A stretch of DNA of 39,442 bases from Nocardioides luteus (GCF_014648595.1 NZ_BMRK01000032.1:1-39442), one strand, 5' to 3'. Numbered from the stretch's first letter, positions 8,208 through 17,126 are shown. Notes: generated by a model from the letters alone, not told the origin. Numbers and translations: made by a program.

Positions 8208-11200
8208 ATGAGACCCCCAACAACACCCGGCCTCTCGGCCGCCACCAGGACGATCGCGGCAGCCGCTGCCACGACCGCTCTGGTCGCGACGATGGCCACC
8301 AGCGCGCATGCGACCCCAGGCGAAGACCCGAAGCCTGCGGGCCCCCAGACCGAAGCCGGCACCACCCTTGCCGGCTCGGCGATCCGTACGCCCGCCCTCG
8401 ATGACGGCCGCACCACGATCACCCTGGTGACCGGCGACGTCATCGACGTGACCTCGACCGACGACGGCGTCCTGACCCTCGGTCTCGACTCCGCCGACGG
8501 CGCCATCGAGACCCAGCAGGTGGGTGAGCACCTCTACGCGATCCCGGCCGCCGCGAAGCCCTTCCTGGCCGCCGGCACGCTCGACCGCCGGCTCTTCGAC
8601 GTCACCGCGCTCCTCGAGATGCGCTACGACGACGAGACCGTCAAGGCGACCCCGCTGATCCTCGAGCAGGCCAAGAGCCGGGCCAAGGCGGCCGATCTCC
8701 CCGGCACCGAGCGCACGCTCGACCTGCCGAGCATCGACGCCGACGCGGTGGCGGTGAGCAAGAAGAAGGCGTCGGCGTTCTGGGCCGCCGTCGCCGAGGC
8801 CACCACGCGCGCGGCGCACGCCACCGGCAAGCTCGGTGCCGGCGTCGAGAAGATCTGGCTCGACGGCAAGGCCGAGACCACCCTCGACCACAGCGTCGCC
8901 CAGGTCGGCGCGCTCGAGGCATGGGCCGCGGGCTTCGACGGCAAGGGCGCCAAGGTCGCGGTCCTCGACACCGGCATCGACGCCGGCCACCCCGACGTCA
9001 AGGACCAGGTCGACGAGGCCCAGTCGTTCGTCCCGGGGGAGGAGGCCACCAGCGACCTGCACGGGCACGGCACCCACGTCGCATCGACCGTCCTCGGCAC
9101 CGGCGCGGCGAGCGAGGGTCTCTACAAGGGCGTCGCGCCCGGCGCCGACCTGCTGGTCGGCAAGGTGCTCGACAACGACGGCTTCGGCCAGGACTCCTGG
9201 ATCATCGCCGGCATGGAGTGGGGCGCGGCCAACGCCGACGTCGTCTCCATGAGCCTGGGTGACTCCAGCCTCAACGACGGCACCGACCCGATGGCGCAGG
9301 CGCTCAACGCGCTCAGCGAGGAGACCGGCACCCTGTTCGTGGTCGCGGCCGGCAACAGCTACGCCGAGGGCTCGCTCGGCAGCCCCGGCACCGCCGACGC
9401 GGCCCTCACCGTCGGCGCCGTCGACGATCAGGACGTACGCGCCGACTTCTCCAGCTACGGCCCGCGCATGGGCGACCACGCCATCAAGCCCGACCTCACC
9501 GCGCCCGGCGTCGGGATCGTCGCGGCTCGCTCCCAGCAGTCGGCCGGCGAGGGCTGGTACCGCTCGATGAACGGCACCTCGATGGCGACCCCGCACGTCG
9601 CCGGCGCGGCCGCGATCGTCAAGGGCGCCAACCCCGACCTCACCGGCGCGCAGATCAAGAAGGCGCTCGTCTCCTCGGCGGCGGACATCGACGCCCCGGC
9701 GTACGAGGTCGGCACCGGTCGGCTCGACGTGCCCGCTGCGCTCGACGGGATCGACGGGTCCGGCGACGGGTTCCTCGGCTTCTACGGCTGGCCGCACGAC
9801 GGTGACGAGCCCGCCACCAGCACCGTCACCTACACCAACTCCACCGACGCCGACGTCACCCTCGCGCTGAGCACCGACGTCACCGGTCCCGACGGCAAGG
9901 CGAGCGACCTGGTCGAGGTGTCTAAGGACGAGGTCGTCGTCCCCGCCCACGGCAGCGCCGAGGTCACCATCACGGCCGACGCCGACGACGCCACCCTCAC
10001 CGGCAAGTACAGCGGCGCCGTGGTCGCCACCGACCCCTCCGGCGAGGTGAGCGTGCGCACCGCGACCGCGCTGATCAAGGAGGAGGAGCGCTACGGCCTC
10101 GACATCACCGCGCTCGACCGCTCCGGCAAGCCCGCCGGCGGCTACGTCACCTTCTACCGCTACGGCGACCAGTTCGTCTCCAACCTGCCGCTCGACCCCG
10201 CCACCGGCAAGGTGCCGACCCAGCGGCTGCGGCCCGGCACGTACTCGGCCACGGCGTTCCTCGACGTCGCCGGCTCGGAGGGTGCCGGCTCGACCGGCGT
10301 CGCGCTGGTCGGTGACCCGCAGGTCGTCGTCACCGACGAGGACCAGTCTCTGGTCTTCGACGCCCGCAAGGCCGACGAGCTCACTCTGAAGACGCCGAAG
10401 GACAGCGAGGTCGCCTACCGGCGCTTCCAGTTCTTCAACGACTCCGGCATCGACGGCCAGTACGCGACCTTCTCCGCCACCTACGCCGTCCCGCCGAACG
10501 TGGACTCGTTCTACGCCGAGGCCGGTCGCGTCGACAGCGCCGACTTCGACTTCGCCGTACGCTGGCGGGCCACCGAGCCTGCTCTCGACGTGACCGCTCG
10601 GACCCCGAAGCCGGTCGCCTTCGACCCGGTCTACCAGACCGGCTCGGCCCGCCTCGACGGACGGGTCTCGCTGCGAGCCGTCGCGGCCGGCAAGGGCGCG
10701 AGCGCCGACTACGAGGGTCTCGACACCAAGGGTCGCGCCGTCGTGGTGACCAGGTCCGACGATGTGACCATCGCCGAGCGGGAGGCCGCGGCACAGGCCG
10801 CCGGAGCCGCGCTGCTCGTGGTCGTCAACGACCGTCCCGGCCCGCTGGTCGAGCGGGTCACCCAGGGCGACCTGCCAGTCGTCTCGGTGCGCTCCACGCA
10901 GGCGGCCGAGCTGCTGGCCGCGGCCGAGAAGGGCTCGCTGAAGATCGAGGGGGAGGCCGTCGAGTTCCCGACGTACCTCTACGACGTGTCCAAGAGCTGG
11001 CCCGGTGAGATCCCGGGTGAGCTGAGCCTGGCCCCGACCAGCCGTCAGCTCGCCACCGTCAAGAGCCGCTACACCGACACCGAGCGGCGCCTCGCCGTCG
11101 ACGACCGTGCCGACTGCCGCGACTACCAGTGGCCGCCCTGCCTCAGCGTGCGTGCGTTGCAGCCGACGGCCGCCGAGCGGACCGACTACGTCTCGACCTA

Positions 11201-11993
11201 CGCCGACGTCACCTGGTACGAGAACGTCGACCACGAGACGACCTGGGAGCAGCGGGGCGTGCGCCAGGCGTACGAGCCGCGCAGCACCACCGTGCGGCAC
11301 TGGTTCGCTCCGGTGACCGCTCCGCGCACCGGTGACGGATTCTGGGGTCCGCGTCACGACGCCGACTGGTTCCAGGTCAACGTCGCGAACGCGAGCGGTC
11401 CGGACGGGATCACCGGCGGCTTCCCGTGGGGTGAGACGCCCGTGACCTCCCGCCTGTTCCAGGGCGACACCCTGGTGGACGAGGGCCCCGGCCAGGCCAT
11501 CCAGGCCGCCGTGCCGGTGGTCGAGGGGCCGCAGACGTACCGCTTCGAGATCGACACCGACTCGCCCGGCGACTCGCTGCGCTACTCCTCGAGCACGCGT
11601 ACGTCCTGGACGTTCGTGGCCGACCTGGCCGACCCGGTCCCCGCCGGTGAGGTCGGCGCCCCGCTTCCGCTGCTCCAGCTCGACTACGACGTCGACACGG
11701 CGCTGGACGGCACGGTCCGCCCCGGCGCTCAGGTGCCGTTCGCGGTCGAGCCCTACGCCGTGCCCGGAGCCGAGCGCGCCGGCACGGTGAAGGCGGTGAC
11801 GCTCGAGGTCAGCTACGACGGTGGCAAGACCTGGTCGGAGTCGAAGCTGCGCAAGGACGGCGACCGCTGGGAGACGCGTCTGCGGATCCCCGCCCAGGGC
11901 GCCGACCTGGTCTCGATCAAGGCCACCGCTAGCGACGACGCCGGCAACGCGGTGACCCAGAAGGTCGTCTCCGCCTTCGGGGTCGACCACTGA
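8208..11993 (+). CDS. Secreted subtilisin-family (S8) serine protease, large, with PA domain
   Basis: 1261 aa from ATG 8208 (AAGG 9 bp upstream). A signal peptide is visible: a short basic start, an Ala-rich hydrophobic stretch (IAAAAATTALVATMATSAHA) and an AHA cleavage site near residue 36. After a long propeptide the catalytic triad is D254 (VAVLDTGID), H290 (HGHGTHVAS) and S458 (NGTSMATPHVAG). A protease-associated-like domain lies around residues 820-905 (AALLVVVNDRPGPLVERV). The C-terminal 350 residues look like beta-rich accessory modules. An extracellular protease of unknown target. It is divergent from an HTH regulator and followed by a strong terminator. Confidence 0.95.
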   Translation: MRPPTTPGLSAATRTIAAAAATTALVATMATSAHATPGEDPKPAGPQTEAGTTLAGSAIRTPALDDGRTTITLVTGDVIDVTSTDDGVLTLGLDSADGAIETQQVGEHLYAIPAAAKPFLAAGTLDRRLFDVTALLEMRYDDETVKATPLILEQAKSRAKAADLPGTERTLDLPSIDADAVAVSKKKASAFWAAVAEATTRAAHATGKLGAGVEKIWLDGKAETTLDHSVAQVGALEAWAAGFDGKGAKVAVLDTGIDAGHPDVKDQVDEAQSFVPGEEATSDLHGHGTHVASTVLGTGAASEGLYKGVAPGADLLVGKVLDNDGFGQDSWIIAGMEWGAANADVVSMSLGDSSLNDGTDPMAQALNALSEETGTLFVVAAGNSYAEGSLGSPGTADAALTVGAVDDQDVRADFSSYGPRMGDHAIKPDLTAPGVGIVAARSQQSAGEGWYRSMNGTSMATPHVAGAAAIVKGANPDLTGAQIKKALVSSAADIDAPAYEVGTGRLDVPAALDGIDGSGDGFLGFYGWPHDGDEPATSTVTYTNSTDADVTLALSTDVTGPDGKASDLVEVSKDEVVVPAHGSAEVTITADADDATLTGKYSGAVVATDPSGEVSVRTATALIKEEERYGLDITALDRSGKPAGGYVTFYRYGDQFVSNLPLDPATGKVPTQRLRPGTYSATAFLDVAGSEGAGSTGVALVGDPQVVVTDEDQSLVFDARKADELTLKTPKDSEVAYRRFQFFNDSGIDGQYATFSATYAVPPNVDSFYAEAGRVDSADFDFAVRWRATEPALDVTARTPKPVAFDPVYQTGSARLDGRVSLRAVAAGKGASADYEGLDTKGRAVVVTRSDDVTIAEREAAAQAAGAALLVVVNDRPGPLVERVTQGDLPVVSVRSTQAAELLAAAEKGSLKIEGEAVEFPTYLYDVSKSWPGEIPGELSLAPTSRQLATVKSRYTDTERRLAVDDRADCRDYQWPPCLSVRALQPTAAERTDYVSTYADVTWYENVDHETTWEQRGVRQAYEPRSTTVRHWFAPVTAPRTGDGFWGPRHDADWFQVNVANASGPDGITGGFPWGETPVTSRLFQGDTLVDEGPGQAIQAAVPVVEGPQTYRFEIDTDSPGDSLRYSSSTRTSWTFVADLADPVPAGEVGAPLPLLQLDYDVDTALDGTVRPGAQVPFAVEPYAVPGAERAGTVKAVTLEVSYDGGKTWSESKLRKDGDRWETRLRIPAQGADLVSIKATASDDAGNAVTQKVVSAFGVDH

Positions 11994-12020
11994 CCGACGA
12001 CGGCTGAGCAGCAGAAAGCA

Positions 12021-12054
12021 CCGGGCCCGCAGGTCGTGAGACCTGCGGGCCCGG
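12021..12054 (+). terminator. Hairpin terminator after the subtilase
   Basis: CCGGGCCCGCAGGTC (12021-12035) pairs perfectly with 12040-12054 across a GTGA loop. The 15-bp GC-rich stem lies 27 bp after the subtilase stop and 20 bp before the stop of the convergent MarR gene, so it may serve both. No T-tract follows. Confidence 0.8.
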
Positions 12055-12074
12055 CGTACGTCTGGAGCTTCTGG

Positions 12075-12567
12075 CTAGGCGGCGGAGCCGTCCTCCTCGG
12101 CGGCCTCGGCCGGCGCGGCGAGCCGCTCCAGCACGCCCTGGTAGAGCTTGGTGAGCGAGGCGACCTCCTCGGGGGTGAACGCGTCGAAGAGCACCTGACG
12201 GATGAGCTTGACGTGCTCGGGCGCGGCGGCCTCGATGGCCTCCAGACCGGCCGGGGTCAGGTCGACGAAGGCACCGCGGCGGTCGTCGAGGCACTCACGG
12301 CGCTCGACGAGCCCGCGAGCGGCCATCCGCATCACCTGACGCGAGAGCCGGCTCTTCTCCCACTGGAGCTTGTCGCCGAGCTCGAACATTCGCAGCGAGC
12401 GGTCCGGGACGTCGGTCAGAGTTGACCAGGACGTCGTAGTCGGCGAGGGAGAGACCGTTCTTGGCCTGGAGGTCGCGGTTCATCCGCGCGGTGAGCTGTG
12501 CGTTCACGGCAAGCCAGGCACGCCAGGCGACCTGTTCGTCGTTGCTGAGCCACTTGACCTCATCCAT
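12075..12567 (-). pseudogene. MarR-family regulator, reading frame broken
   Basis: Two frames together make one MarR protein of about 163 aa. The start is ATG 12567 with AAGG upstream (MDEVKWLSNDEQVAWRAW), and frame one runs to DYDVLVN. The continuation LTDVPDRSLRMFELGDKLQ, with the winged helix KSRLSRQVMRMAARGLVERR, is in another frame and ends at 12075. Removing one base near 12420 restores a continuous protein. It is divergent from the VOC gene at 12725, its likely target. Either a true mutation or a sequencing error; the sequence on both sides is otherwise intact, which suggests a recent event or an error. Confidence 0.85.
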
Positions 12568-12626
12568 GAGGTACACCTTACCGAGCGAGACCGATCGTTA
12601 CAGCACCGCCGCCCTTCGCCGCAACG

Positions 12627-12640
12627 GTTGATGAAGCAAC
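12627..12640. promoter_or_regulatory. Small palindrome in the MarR/VOC divergent region
   Basis: GTTGATGAAGCAAC: 4-bp inverted arms GTTG/CAAC around 6 bp, in the 157-bp gap between divergent genes. A possible MarR half-site pair but short. Confidence 0.25.
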
Positions 12641-12724
12641 TAGACTTGCCGCGTCGACGCAGCCAGACAGATCCGACCGGGGTCAGCTTCGTCAGGATCC
12701 GAACAGTGGCACGAGGAGAGCACG

Positions 12725-13219
12725 ATGAGCATCGACATGGACTTCATCACGAGGGACCGTGAGCGGATCAAGCAGGAATACCTGCGCGACGAGACCGACC
12801 GGCCGGTCAGCTCGGCGCGCGGCATCCACCACACCGCGCTGCTCTCCTCCGACGTGCGCCGGACGATCGACTTCTACCAGGGACTCCTCGAGTTCCCGCT
12901 GACCGAGATCTTCGAGAACCGCGACTACGCCGGCTCCGACCACTTCTTCTTCGACGTCGGCGCCGGCAACCTGCTCGCCTTCTTCACGCTCCCCGGCCTC
13001 GACCTGGGTCCGTACGCCGAGGTGCTCGGCGGGCTGCACCACATCGCCATCTCGGTGACTTCTGAGAAGTGGGACGAGCTGCGCGCCAAGCTCGACGATG
13101 CGGGCATCGACTACATCGTCGAGTCGAAGGCGTCCCTCTACTTCCAGGGCCCCGACGGCGAGCGGCTGGAGCTGCTCGCCGACCCGCTGGGGGAGATGTA
13201 CGGCACGAAGGTGCTCTGA
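12725..13219 (+). CDS. VOC-superfamily protein, ring-cleavage-dioxygenase-like
   Basis: 164 aa from ATG 12725, preceded by GAGGAGAG. After a 30-residue leader there is a complete VOC module: GIHHTALLSSDVRRTIDFYQGLL, then GLHHIAISV, then ERLELLADPLG. The first His, the second His and the Glu match the metal-binding triad of VOC enzymes, so a metal-dependent function is plausible. Substrate unknown. Divergent from the MarR gene, which suggests ligand-responsive repression. Confidence 0.85.
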   Translation: MSIDMDFITRDRERIKQEYLRDETDRPVSSARGIHHTALLSSDVRRTIDFYQGLLEFPLTEIFENRDYAGSDHFFFDVGAGNLLAFFTLPGLDLGPYAEVLGGLHHIAISVTSEKWDELRAKLDDAGIDYIVESKASLYFQGPDGERLELLADPLGEMYGTKVL

Positions 13220-13238
13220 TTCATCCGGCGAGCCGTCC

Positions 13239-13865
13239 TCACGGGCGGTCGAACGGGTCCTCGGGCACCTCGAGCTCGAGCTGCTCCTCGTAGACCTGCT
13301 CCTCCGCGCCCCGGTCGGCCAGCCACGCGGTCAGCGCGACCACGACCAGCTGGGAGCGGGACTCCGCGGCCATCTCGTGGGCCATGGCGTCGAGCACGTC
13401 GACGTTCGTCGCCAGCAGCCTCAGGGGCATGGTGACGTACGGGTCGTCGAGGCGCTTGGGCTGCGGCACCGTACGCATGAAGGTGCCGTCGGAGACCGGC
13501 CGGGTCTTCTCGCGCAGAGCTGCCTGGTGGGCACGCAGCAGGACCGGCAGCCGCGGGCGGGTCGCCGCGACGGCGTCGAGCATCACGTCGACCAGCGAGC
13601 GCGGGACCTGCTGGCTGTAGGTCTTCCACTGCGCCGCCAGGGAGGCTGGCACGGAGAGGCTGATCGCCTGGACCGGCATGCCCTGACGCCGCCCGGCGCC
13701 CTCACGCTTCGACCTCGTGCGGTGGGCCGGGGTGCCCTTGCGCGAGATCGGGTCGAGCTTGGCGGGCGCCGGGTCGGTCGTCTCGAGGCTCAGCTGGTTC
13801 GGGTCCTGGTTCGTCTCCTGGGTGGCGTTCGGGGCTGTGTTGGATGGGGAAGGGGAATCCGACAC
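13239..13865 (-). CDS. Hypothetical protein with two ribbon-helix-helix-like segments
   Basis: 208 aa from GTG 13865, with AGGAG 6 bp upstream. I do not recognise a named family. The first 60 residues are polar and low-complexity, ending in a basic patch (HRTRSKREGAGRRQG). Two later segments each follow the strand-helix-helix pattern of Arc/MetJ proteins: QAISLSVPASLAAQWKTYSQ with PRSLVDVMLDAV, and PYVTMPLRLLATNVDVLDAM with SQLVVVALTAWLADR. The C-terminal 20 residues are acidic. A DNA-binding role is inferred only from this pattern. Confidence 0.7.
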   Translation of the reverse strand: MSDSPSPSNTAPNATQETNQDPNQLSLETTDPAPAKLDPISRKGTPAHRTRSKREGAGRRQGMPVQAISLSVPASLAAQWKTYSQQVPRSLVDVMLDAVAATRPRLPVLLRAHQAALREKTRPVSDGTFMRTVPQPKRLDDPYVTMPLRLLATNVDVLDAMAHEMAAESRSQLVVVALTAWLADRGAEEQVYEEQLELEVPEDPFDRP

Positions 13866-13909
13866 GGTGTGCTCCTGTGGTGGGTGTGATCCATGTGTCA
13901 GGAGTGATT

Positions 13910-13929
13910 GTGTCGGAGACCACCGACAC
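13910..13929 (-). terminator. Small hairpin after gntP
   Basis: GTGTCGG (13910-13916) and CCGACAC (13923-13929) form a 7-bp stem with a 6-nt loop, 17 bp beyond the gntP stop on its strand. Weak terminator candidate. Confidence 0.45.
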
Positions 13930-13946
13930 CTTGCTGAGGGTGGGTC

Positions 13947-15326
13947 TCAGATCACCAGGCTCAGCGCCAGCACGAACACCAGACCGGAGACCGAGAGCAC
14001 CGTCTCCATCAGCGACCAGGACTTGATCGTCTGCACGACGTCGAGGCCGAAGTACTCCTTGACCAGCCAGAACCCCGCGTCGTTGACGTGCGAGAAGAAG
14101 ACCGATCCCGCGCCGACCGCGAGCACCACCAGCGAGACCTCGGCTGCGGGCATGTTCGCGACCAGGTCGACCACCAGGGAGGCGGCCGTGATCGTGGCGA
14201 CGGTCGCCGAGCCCGTGGCGAGGCGGATCAGAACAGCGAGCACCCACGCGAGGACGATCGCGGAGATGCCCGAACCCTGTGCCCAGCCGGCCAGCTCGGT
14301 GCCGATGCCGGTGTCGACGAGCGACTGCTTGAACCCACCGCCGGCGGCGACGATGAGCATGATGCCCGCGATCGGCGGCAGCGACTGCTCGACGGTGCTG
14401 GCGATCCGGCGGCGATCCATCCCGGCACCTCGGCCCAGGGTGAACATGGCCACGAGGACCGCGATCGTCAGCGCGACCAGCGGGTTGCCGATCACGTCGA
14501 AGACCTGCTGCACCCGGTTCTCCGGGTCGTTGATCGTGATGTCCACGATCGCCTTGGCCAGCATCAGCACGAGCGGCAGCAGCACGCTGAACAGCGTGAT
14601 CCCGAAGGAGGGGCGTCGGACGTCGTCGGTCTCGTTCGGTGCGGCGTCGAAGGTGTGCGGAGCGTCGACCACGACCCAGCGGCCGGCGAGACGACCGAAG
14701 AGCGGACCGCTGACCACGATGACCGGGATCGCGACGATCACGCCGAGGGCCAGCGTCGTACCGAGATCGGCCTCGAGCGCACCGATCGCGGCCAGCGGGC
14801 CCGGGTGCGGCGGCACCAGGCCGTGCATGGCCGACAGGCCGGCGAGGGTCGGGATGCCGATCGTGATCAGCGAGACCTGGGCGCGGCGGGCGACCAGGTA
14901 GATCACCGGCATCAGCAGCACCAGGCCGATCTCGAAGAACATCGGCAGGCCGATCACCGCGCCGACGAGCGCCATCGCCCAGGGCAGCGTACGGACCGAG
15001 GAGCGGCTGACGATCGTGTCGACGATCTGGTCGGCGCCGCCCGAGTCGGAGAGCAGCTTGGCGAACATCGCGCCGAGCGCGATCAGCAGCCCGACGCCGG
15101 TCGCGGTGGACCCGAAGCCGTCGCCGAACGAGGTGATCACGTCCATCACGTTGCGTCCCGCGAACACGCCCACGGCGACGCCGCCGAGCAGAAGAGCGAG
15201 GAACGGATGCAGCTTCACGTAGCTGATCAGGACGACGATCAGGGCGATCGAGGTGAGCGCGGCGAGGAGGAGTACGCCGCCGGAGGCGACCGGTGCGACC
15301 GGCTCGGTCGCGGTGAGGATGGTCAT
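13947..15326 (-). CDS. gntP: Gluconate:H+ symporter, GntP family
   Basis: 459 aa, highly hydrophobic throughout with about 12 membrane segments. It begins with LLLAALTSIALIVVLISYVK and carries family features such as HPFLALLLGG, GFGSTATGVGLLIALGAM, and the central SAMHGLVPPHPGPLAAIGAL. The PPHPGP motif is characteristic of GntP transporters. It imports D-gluconate or a related sugar acid with protons. The ATG at 15326 overlaps the gntK stop by 4 bp (ATGA), so the two genes are translationally coupled. Confidence 0.95.
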   Translation of the reverse strand: MTILTATEPVAPVASGGVLLLAALTSIALIVVLISYVKLHPFLALLLGGVAVGVFAGRNVMDVITSFGDGFGSTATGVGLLIALGAMFAKLLSDSGGADQIVDTIVSRSSVRTLPWAMALVGAVIGLPMFFEIGLVLLMPVIYLVARRAQVSLITIGIPTLAGLSAMHGLVPPHPGPLAAIGALEADLGTTLALGVIVAIPVIVVSGPLFGRLAGRWVVVDAPHTFDAAPNETDDVRRPSFGITLFSVLLPLVLMLAKAIVDITINDPENRVQQVFDVIGNPLVALTIAVLVAMFTLGRGAGMDRRRIASTVEQSLPPIAGIMLIVAAGGGFKQSLVDTGIGTELAGWAQGSGISAIVLAWVLAVLIRLATGSATVATITAASLVVDLVANMPAAEVSLVVLAVGAGSVFFSHVNDAGFWLVKEYFGLDVVQTIKSWSLMETVLSVSGLVFVLALSLVI

Positions 15327-15889
15327 GCGGACTCCTGGGGGATCTGGGTGGTCATCGGGGCGGTCACCGGGACGGACACCGCGAGGTAGCGCTCGACGAT
15401 CGCGTCGATGTCCTGGGTGATGTCGATGGTCGTGCCGTGCTCGTCAGCAGCAAGCGGCTCGAGGGTGGCGAACTGCGAGCGCAGCAGCGACGGCGGCATG
15501 AAGTGCCCCGCACGAGCGGCGAGGCGCGCCTCGACCACCGCCGGGGTGCCGTCGAGGTGCAGGAAGCTCACCGTGGCGGCGCGGCCGCGGAGCAGGTCGC
15601 GATAGCCGCGCTTGAGCGCCGAGCAGCTCAGCACCGCACCGGTGTGCTCACGCTCGGCGAGCCAGCCGCCGAGCGTCTGCAGCCAGGGCTGCCGGTCATG
15701 ATCGTCGAGCGGGCGACCCGAGGCCATCTTCGCGATGTTCTCCGGCGGGTGGAAGTCGTCGGCGTCGGCGAAGGGGACCCGGAGGCGCTGCGCGATCGCC
15801 GCACCGACGGTCGACTTGCCGGAGCCGGAGACTCCCATGACGACGAGGAGGCGGTGTCCTGAGCCTGTCGAAGGGGGATTCTGTGTCAC
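15323..15889 (-). CDS. gntK: Gluconokinase
   Basis: 188 aa from GTG 15889. It phosphorylates gluconate to 6-phosphogluconate, feeding the pentose phosphate or Entner-Doudoroff route. The P-loop GVSGSGKST is at 19-27; DADDFHPPENIAKMASGRPLDD and VLSCSALKRGYRDLLR are family hallmarks. The first dozen residues (TQNPPSTGSGH) are encoded partly by a repeat-like sequence, CCTGAGCCTGTCGAAGG on the plus strand, and may not be conserved. First gene of the gntK-gntP operon. Confidence 0.95.
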   Translation of the reverse strand: MTQNPPSTGSGHRLLVVMGVSGSGKSTVGAAIAQRLRVPFADADDFHPPENIAKMASGRPLDDHDRQPWLQTLGGWLAEREHTGAVLSCSALKRGYRDLLRGRAATVSFLHLDGTPAVVEARLAARAGHFMPPSLLRSQFATLEPLAADEHGTTIDITQDIDAIVERYLAVSVPVTAPMTTQIPQESA

Positions 15890-15913
15890 GGGTCACAGGC
15901 TGCATCAAAAGGC

Positions 15914-15946
15914 ATCCGTTTTGCAAGGCGATGTGATTTAACGGAT
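15914..15946. promoter_or_regulatory. Candidate operator for the gluconate regulator
   Basis: ATCCGTT (15914-15920) and AACGGAT (15940-15946) are perfect inverted 7-bp arms 19 bp apart, in the AT-richer gap between divergent gntK and the GntR gene. The position suits autoregulation and control of gntKP. Confidence 0.5.
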
Positions 15947-15985
15947 TCCGATTGCTTGCCGCTGGGGATGTGCGACGATGCCGCC

Positions 15986-16714
15986 GTGACGACTTCGAGC
16001 GGCGATGCCGCACGCCGACTGCACCAGAGCGTCCGTGACGCGCTCGGGCGTCAGATCGTCTCGGCCGAGCTCGCTCCGGGCGCGGTGCTCACCCTGGAAG
16101 GGATCCAGGCGACGTACGACGTCTCCCGGCCGGTCGCGCGCGAGGCCGTCCGGGTGCTCCAGTCGATGGGCCTGGTCTCGACTCGCCGTCGCGTCGGCAT
16201 CACCGTCCTGCCCCGGCAGGAGTGGAACGTCTTCGACCCGCTCGTCATCCGCTGGCGTCTCGACGGTGACGGCCGACGCGAGCAGCTGCTCTCCCTCTCC
16301 GAGCTGCGCCAGGGCTTCGAGCCGATCGCGGCTCGTCTGGCTGCTGAACGCGCCGCGCCGTCGCAGCACGGCGCGTTGGCCCGGGCGGTCGCCGACATGG
16401 TCGTCCATGCGGCTTCGGGCGATCTCGAGGCCTACTTGGAGGCCGACACCACCTTCCACCGCGTACTCCTCGAGGCCTGCGGCAACGACATGCTCGCCGC
16501 CTTCGGCGATCTCGTCGCCGAGCTCCTCGCCGGCCGCACCCACCACCACCTGATGCCCACCACGCCCAATCCGACCGCGATCGAGCTCCACGAGAAGGTC
16601 GCGATCTGCGTACGCAGCGGCGACCCCGCCGGGGCCGAGGAGGCCATGCGCGCCATCATCGACGAGGCCGCCGCGGCCCTCGCGTCGGCGCCGGACGAGA
16701 ACGGCCGCGGATAG
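15986..16714 (+). CDS. GntR-family regulator with FCD domain (gluconate operon)
   Basis: 242 aa from GTG 15986; an upstream TTG at 15956 is less likely. The N-terminal winged helix reads LHQSVRDALGRQIVSAELAPG, then YDVSRPVAREAVRVLQSMGLV. The C-terminal all-helical FCD domain (LSELRQGFEPIAARLAAE, ADTTFHRVLLEACGN, HEKVAICVRSGDP) holds the D-x3-H and later His residues used for metal and ligand binding in this family. It is divergent from gntK-gntP, so I infer a gluconate-responsive repressor of that operon. Confidence 0.9.
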   Translation: MTTSSGDAARRLHQSVRDALGRQIVSAELAPGAVLTLEGIQATYDVSRPVAREAVRVLQSMGLVSTRRRVGITVLPRQEWNVFDPLVIRWRLDGDGRREQLLSLSELRQGFEPIAARLAAERAAPSQHGALARAVADMVVHAASGDLEAYLEADTTFHRVLLEACGNDMLAAFGDLVAELLAGRTHHHLMPTTPNPTAIELHEKVAICVRSGDPAGAEEAMRAIIDEAAAALASAPDENGRG

Positions 16715-16741
16715 TCCCGTCCCTTCGTCGGCGTCGGCCGG

Positions 16742-17110
16742 TCAGGCGCGGTCGTGGAGCGTGATCCGGTAGCCGTCAGGGTCGACGAAGGTGAACGTAC
16801 GTCCGAACGGCCCGTCGATCGGGTCGGCGACGACGGTGTGGCCGTCGGCGACGAGCACATCGTGGATGGCCTGCACGTCGCTGGCGTGCAACCAGACCGC
16901 GGTGCCGATGCCGGGGTGGGCCACTGAGTCGAGTTCGGTGTCGGGAGCAACCTCGCGGACCGCGAAGGCAACCGGCTTGGTCTCGAAGACGACGGCGTGC
17001 GGCGGGCCGGCGGGGGAGCGGGTGAGGCCGAGGTAGCGCTCGTAGAACGCCTGCGATGCGTCGAGATCGCGCACCTGCAGCGAGATGAAGTCAGGTCCGG
17101 TGACTGGCAT
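16742..17110 (-). CDS. VOC-superfamily protein
   Basis: 122 aa from ATG 17110 with AGGAG upstream. A single VOC domain: MPVTGPDFISLQVRDLDASQAFYERYLGLT is the typical first module, followed by GTAVWLHASDVQAIHDVLVA and FTFVDPDGYRITLHD. Ligand unknown. It is divergent from a MarR gene across a 57-bp gap holding two perfect palindromes, so expression is very probably under that MarR. Confidence 0.9.
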   Translation of the reverse strand: MPVTGPDFISLQVRDLDASQAFYERYLGLTRSPAGPPHAVVFETKPVAFAVREVAPDTELDSVAHPGIGTAVWLHASDVQAIHDVLVADGHTVVADPIDGPFGRTFTFVDPDGYRITLHDRA

Positions 17111-17126
17111 GGGTTGCTCCTAGGTG

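Noticed and set aside
8061-11990. Open frame of about 1300 codons on the minus strand opposite the subtilase
   Set aside because: A high-GC mirror frame: composition is Gly/Arg/Val/Asp-rich without domain motifs, while the plus strand has a complete catalytic triad and signal peptide.
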